From assembly GCF_024662215.1 (NCBI RefSeq), contig NZ_CP096115.1, positions 310,001 through 374,000 on the forward strand: 64,000 nt of DNA. The letters run 5' to 3'. Positions 62,007 to 64,000 of the stretch are shown one piece after another. Numbering within the stretch: the stretch's first letter is position 1; each line of letters opens with the position of its first letter. A program made the position numbers and the translations under genes. The notes under the pieces are model-generated. The model saw nothing but the letters and a program-made list of their open reading frames with translations, had not been told where the DNA came from and searched no databases. Origin of the DNA: Methanoplanus endosymbiosus. GTDB taxonomy: Archaea; Halobacteriota; Methanomicrobia; Methanomicrobiales; Methanomicrobiaceae.

Positions 62007-62849
62007 ATGGTAAAAAACCTGATTACAAGTGAACAGAATACCTGGTGCATGGGCTGCGGGAATTTCTCGGTTGAACACAGCTTAAAAGAAGTATTTGCAG
62101 GCATGAGGGACGATAGTAAGAGCCTCGATGAGGTTGTTTTAGTTGCCGGAATCGGATGCCATGGTAAAATTGCCGATTATCTCAATGTAAATTCAGTTTA
62201 TTCCCTTCATGGACGGGCAATTCCCTTCGCAACCGGAATTAAGCTTGCTGATAATAATCTTAAGGTCATATGCTGCGTTGGTGACGGGGATGCCTATGCA
62301 GAAGGACTTGAACACCTCATATTTGCCGCAAAAAGAAATATTGATATTACGGTTATTGTTCATGACAACCGGGTGTACGGCCTGACAACGGGGCAGTACA
62401 CACCTACATCCCCATATCATTTTAAGGGGAGATCCACACCGGGCGGTTCTCCTGAAAGGCCGGTAAATCCCCTGAGTTTAATGCTTGTAAGCGGAGCCAC
62501 ATATATTGCCCGGAGTTATTCCGGAAGAAAAGAGCACCTCGCCGGAATTATCAGGGCCGGTATTGAGCATAAAGGATTTTCATATATTGAAGTACTCCAG
62601 ATCTGTGCAAGTTATTGTGATATGACTGATTCTTATGAGGAGAAGACAGAGATCCGCAATAATGAAAACCTTACATCTTATTCCGGTGCGGAAGAGATAA
62701 TAAATATCTGGAATTATGATAACGGTAAAGAGATTCCACTGGGAGAATTTTACCAGGTGAATAAATCTGCATATGAAGATGAATTCTCTCCGGTCTCTGA
62801 TGTTAATTCCGGAAAAACTTCTGTAACAGAGTTTCTGGACGGAATCTGA
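62007..62849 (+). CDS. korB: 2-oxoacid:ferredoxin oxidoreductase, beta subunit
   Basis: 280-residue TPP-binding beta subunit. It begins with WCMGCGNFSVEHS, giving the first two cluster cysteines, with CASYCD further on for the 4Fe-4S cluster. The TPP motif is CVGDGDAYAEGLEHLIFAAKRN followed by IVHDNRVYGLTTGQYTPTSP. GGAGGTGAT lies 5 nt before the ATG, the best ribosome binding site in this region. It follows the gamma-alpha gene by 42 nt and is cotranscribed. Confidence 0.9.
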   Translation: MVKNLITSEQNTWCMGCGNFSVEHSLKEVFAGMRDDSKSLDEVVLVAGIGCHGKIADYLNVNSVYSLHGRAIPFATGIKLADNNLKVICCVGDGDAYAEGLEHLIFAAKRNIDITVIVHDNRVYGLTTGQYTPTSPYHFKGRSTPGGSPERPVNPLSLMLVSGATYIARSYSGRKEHLAGIIRAGIEHKGFSYIEVLQICASYCDMTDSYEEKTEIRNNENLTSYSGAEEIINIWNYDNGKEIPLGEFYQVNKSAYEDEFSPVSDVNSGKTSVTEFLDGI

Positions 62850-63002
62850 GGATTATAGTGTGAATATAACTGTGATTTATCCACAGAATCAGGTAATTAT
62901 TACGCTGAAAATCTGATTAATTCACCGGATATATTTCCGGTGGAAAAATTATTATATCATCGTGCTCAATCAGAAAATCAAAGGGATAAGAGGCTGAAAA
63001 AA

Positions 63003-63530
63003 ATGGCGATGAATCCAAAAATTGAGAAAGAGCTTAATGAGCAGATCATGTGGGAATTGTATTCGTCCTATATGTATCTATCAATGTCGTCCTGGTATGA
63101 GTCTATTGGACTTAAGGGCTTTGCAAACTGGGAGTCTGTTCAGGCTCAGGAAGAACTTGAACATGCAATGAAGTTTTACAGTTATATTATTTCAAGAGGC
63201 GGAAGGGTGAAACTTCAGGCAATAAAGGAACCCCCAACAGAGTGGGAATCCCCTCTTGATGCCTTTGAGGCATCCCTGGAGCATGAGAAATTTGTAACCT
63301 CCAGAATTAACCTCCTTGTTGATCTTGCAATTGAAGAACGGGATCATCCGACAAATAACATGCTTCAGTGGTATGTTGATGAACAGGTTGAGGAGGAGGC
63401 AAATGCAGAGGAAATTCTGAACCAGCTCAGACTTATGGGGGTTCAGGGAAATTCAGGCCTGCTCTATATGCTTGATAAGGAACTTGCAACGCGGGTTTAT
63501 ACTCCTCCTGCCACAGATAAGAAGAACTGA
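63003..63530 (+). CDS. ftn: Ferritin
   Basis: 175-residue four-helix ferritin that oxidises and stores iron. The sequence begins MAMNPKIEKELNEQIMWELYSSYMYLSM; the ferroxidase ligands include Glu in WELYSSYM, Glu in QEELEHAMKF (with the adjacent His), and Glu in LEHEKFV/EEANAEE regions. A further open frame to GTG 62940 is unlikely since an AGAGG ribosome binding site precedes ATG 63003. Monocistronic, followed by a hairpin with T-run. Confidence 0.93.
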   Translation: MAMNPKIEKELNEQIMWELYSSYMYLSMSSWYESIGLKGFANWESVQAQEELEHAMKFYSYIISRGGRVKLQAIKEPPTEWESPLDAFEASLEHEKFVTSRINLLVDLAIEERDHPTNNMLQWYVDEQVEEEANAEEILNQLRLMGVQGNSGLLYMLDKELATRVYTPPATDKKN

Positions 63531-63547
63531 ATTCAGGGATACTGGTA

Positions 63548-63592
63548 TGCCGGTCAGGGAAGTTTTTTTTAATTTCCCCGTGATTACCGGCA
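63548..63592 (+). terminator. Probable ferritin terminator hairpin
   Basis: TGCCGGT pairs with ACCGGCA and GGGAA with TTCCC across a loop containing a run of eight T (63563-63570). Placed 18 nt after the ferritin stop. Confidence 0.4.
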
Positions 63593-63795
63593 GATCAGAT
63601 CATCATCTTTTATTATTCCGGATTTAATCAGGTTTATGGTGCTTAATCTCCATCTGGTTCTGTCAGGGCGTTTTTCTGTTTTTTGACTGATATGCCACAC
63701 ACTCTGTATAAATTCCGTCATTTTCTCTGCCAATACCATATAATTTTAAGGTTACTCAGGTTGAATTAAGAAGAATAATTTCGGAGTATATTCAA

Positions 63796-64000
63796 GTGAC
63801 AGGTCAGTTTGTTCCAAAAAAAGTATTTTTCACATCCGGCGCTGGTTCTCATCCGGATAAGCTGACATCTTTTGAGATGGCATTAAGACAGGCATCAATC
63901 CACTGCTACAATATCGTTGAGGTAAGTTCAATATTACCACCCAAATGCAGGATTATACCTAAAGATGAAGGTGTCGGGATGCTGTTTCCGGGTAGTATTA
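63796..64000 (+). CDS. pdaD: Pyruvoyl-dependent arginine decarboxylase (3' end beyond window)
   Basis: 68 residues are visible before the window ends. The start is GTG 63796 with CGGAGT upstream. The sequence VPKKVFFTSGAGSHPDKLTSFEMALRQASIHCYNIVEVSSILPP is typical of archaeal PdaD in pieces, and the Ser-Ser of VSSILPP is where the proenzyme self-cleaves to form the pyruvoyl group. The enzyme makes agmatine, the route to polyamines in Euryarchaeota. Incomplete at the right edge. Confidence 0.9.
   Translation, partial: MTGQFVPKKVFFTSGAGSHPDKLTSFEMALRQASIHCYNIVEVSSILPPKCRIIPKDEGVGMLFPGSI

Overview
The window is archaeal and most like a Methanomicrobiales methanogen of the Methanoplanus/Methanolacinia type. 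The evidence is eukaryote-like information genes (eL21, eL20/LX, eL31, eL39, eS19, Rpo4/F, aIF6, aIF1, SRP54, RNase P Rpp21, Pus10, TrmY), a methanogen-restricted radical SAM enzyme, pyruvoyl-dependent arginine decarboxylase and AT-rich intergenic DNA with TATA-type promoters. The genus is inferred from gene content, not from a database match. No rRNA, CRISPR array or complete transposase gene was seen. Both ends cut genes: a DNA glycosylase on the left and arginine decarboxylase on the right.

Layout. 1-3.2 kb: glycosylase tail, a GlmM-type hexosamine phosphate mutase and an acidic DUF5806-like protein. 3.2-6.6 kb: an unusual gene-poor segment with one tyrosine recombinase gene and four diverged ~216-235 bp direct repeats, bracketed by a perfect 21-bp inverted repeat. 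6.6-11.4 kb: translationally coupled mutS-mutL. 12.1-23.1 kb: a dense minus-strand supercluster of translation, RNA modification and protein targeting genes, read from RNase P component 4 and CRM protein through eS19, PDCD5, a PP-loop protein, eL39, eL31, aIF6, LX, prefoldin alpha, FtsY, SRP54, TrmY, Pus10, eL21, Rpo4, DUF655 and KsgA to a HemK-type methyltransferase. 23-36 kb: mixed metabolism and stress genes (purN, CNNM/CorC, xseAB, DUF371, FKBP-like, hsp20, CBS-ParB, a sugar nucleotidyltransferase, Cys-rich proteins, cbiP, aIF1).

36-43 kb: an archaeal type IV pilus-like secretion module (two TadC/FlaJ-like membrane proteins, a 990-residue ATPase and an accessory protein) divergent from a class III prepilin peptidase, but with no pilin gene in view. 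43-53 kb: hisI, a PIN-ATPase-KH protein, leuS, PAC2 and DUF473 proteins, tRNA-Arg(UCU) and metG. 53-64 kb: a DHH phosphoesterase, tRNA-Phe(GAA), a Mhun_1560-type peptide-modifying radical SAM enzyme, a membrane histidine kinase, arfC (riboflavin/F420 precursor), a lipoprotein, a 2-oxoacid:ferredoxin oxidoreductase (gamma-alpha fusion plus beta), ferritin and the start of pdaD.

Three points deserve most attention. The 3-kb recombinase/repeat segment next to mutSL is explained by no standard feature. Two near-identical 27-nt IS200/IS605-type hairpins stand alone 22 kb apart without tnpA or tnpB. A perfect dyad overlaps the predicted transcription start of hsp20. Two genes shorter than 60 codons (xseB and rpl39e) were recovered by reading the sequence directly.
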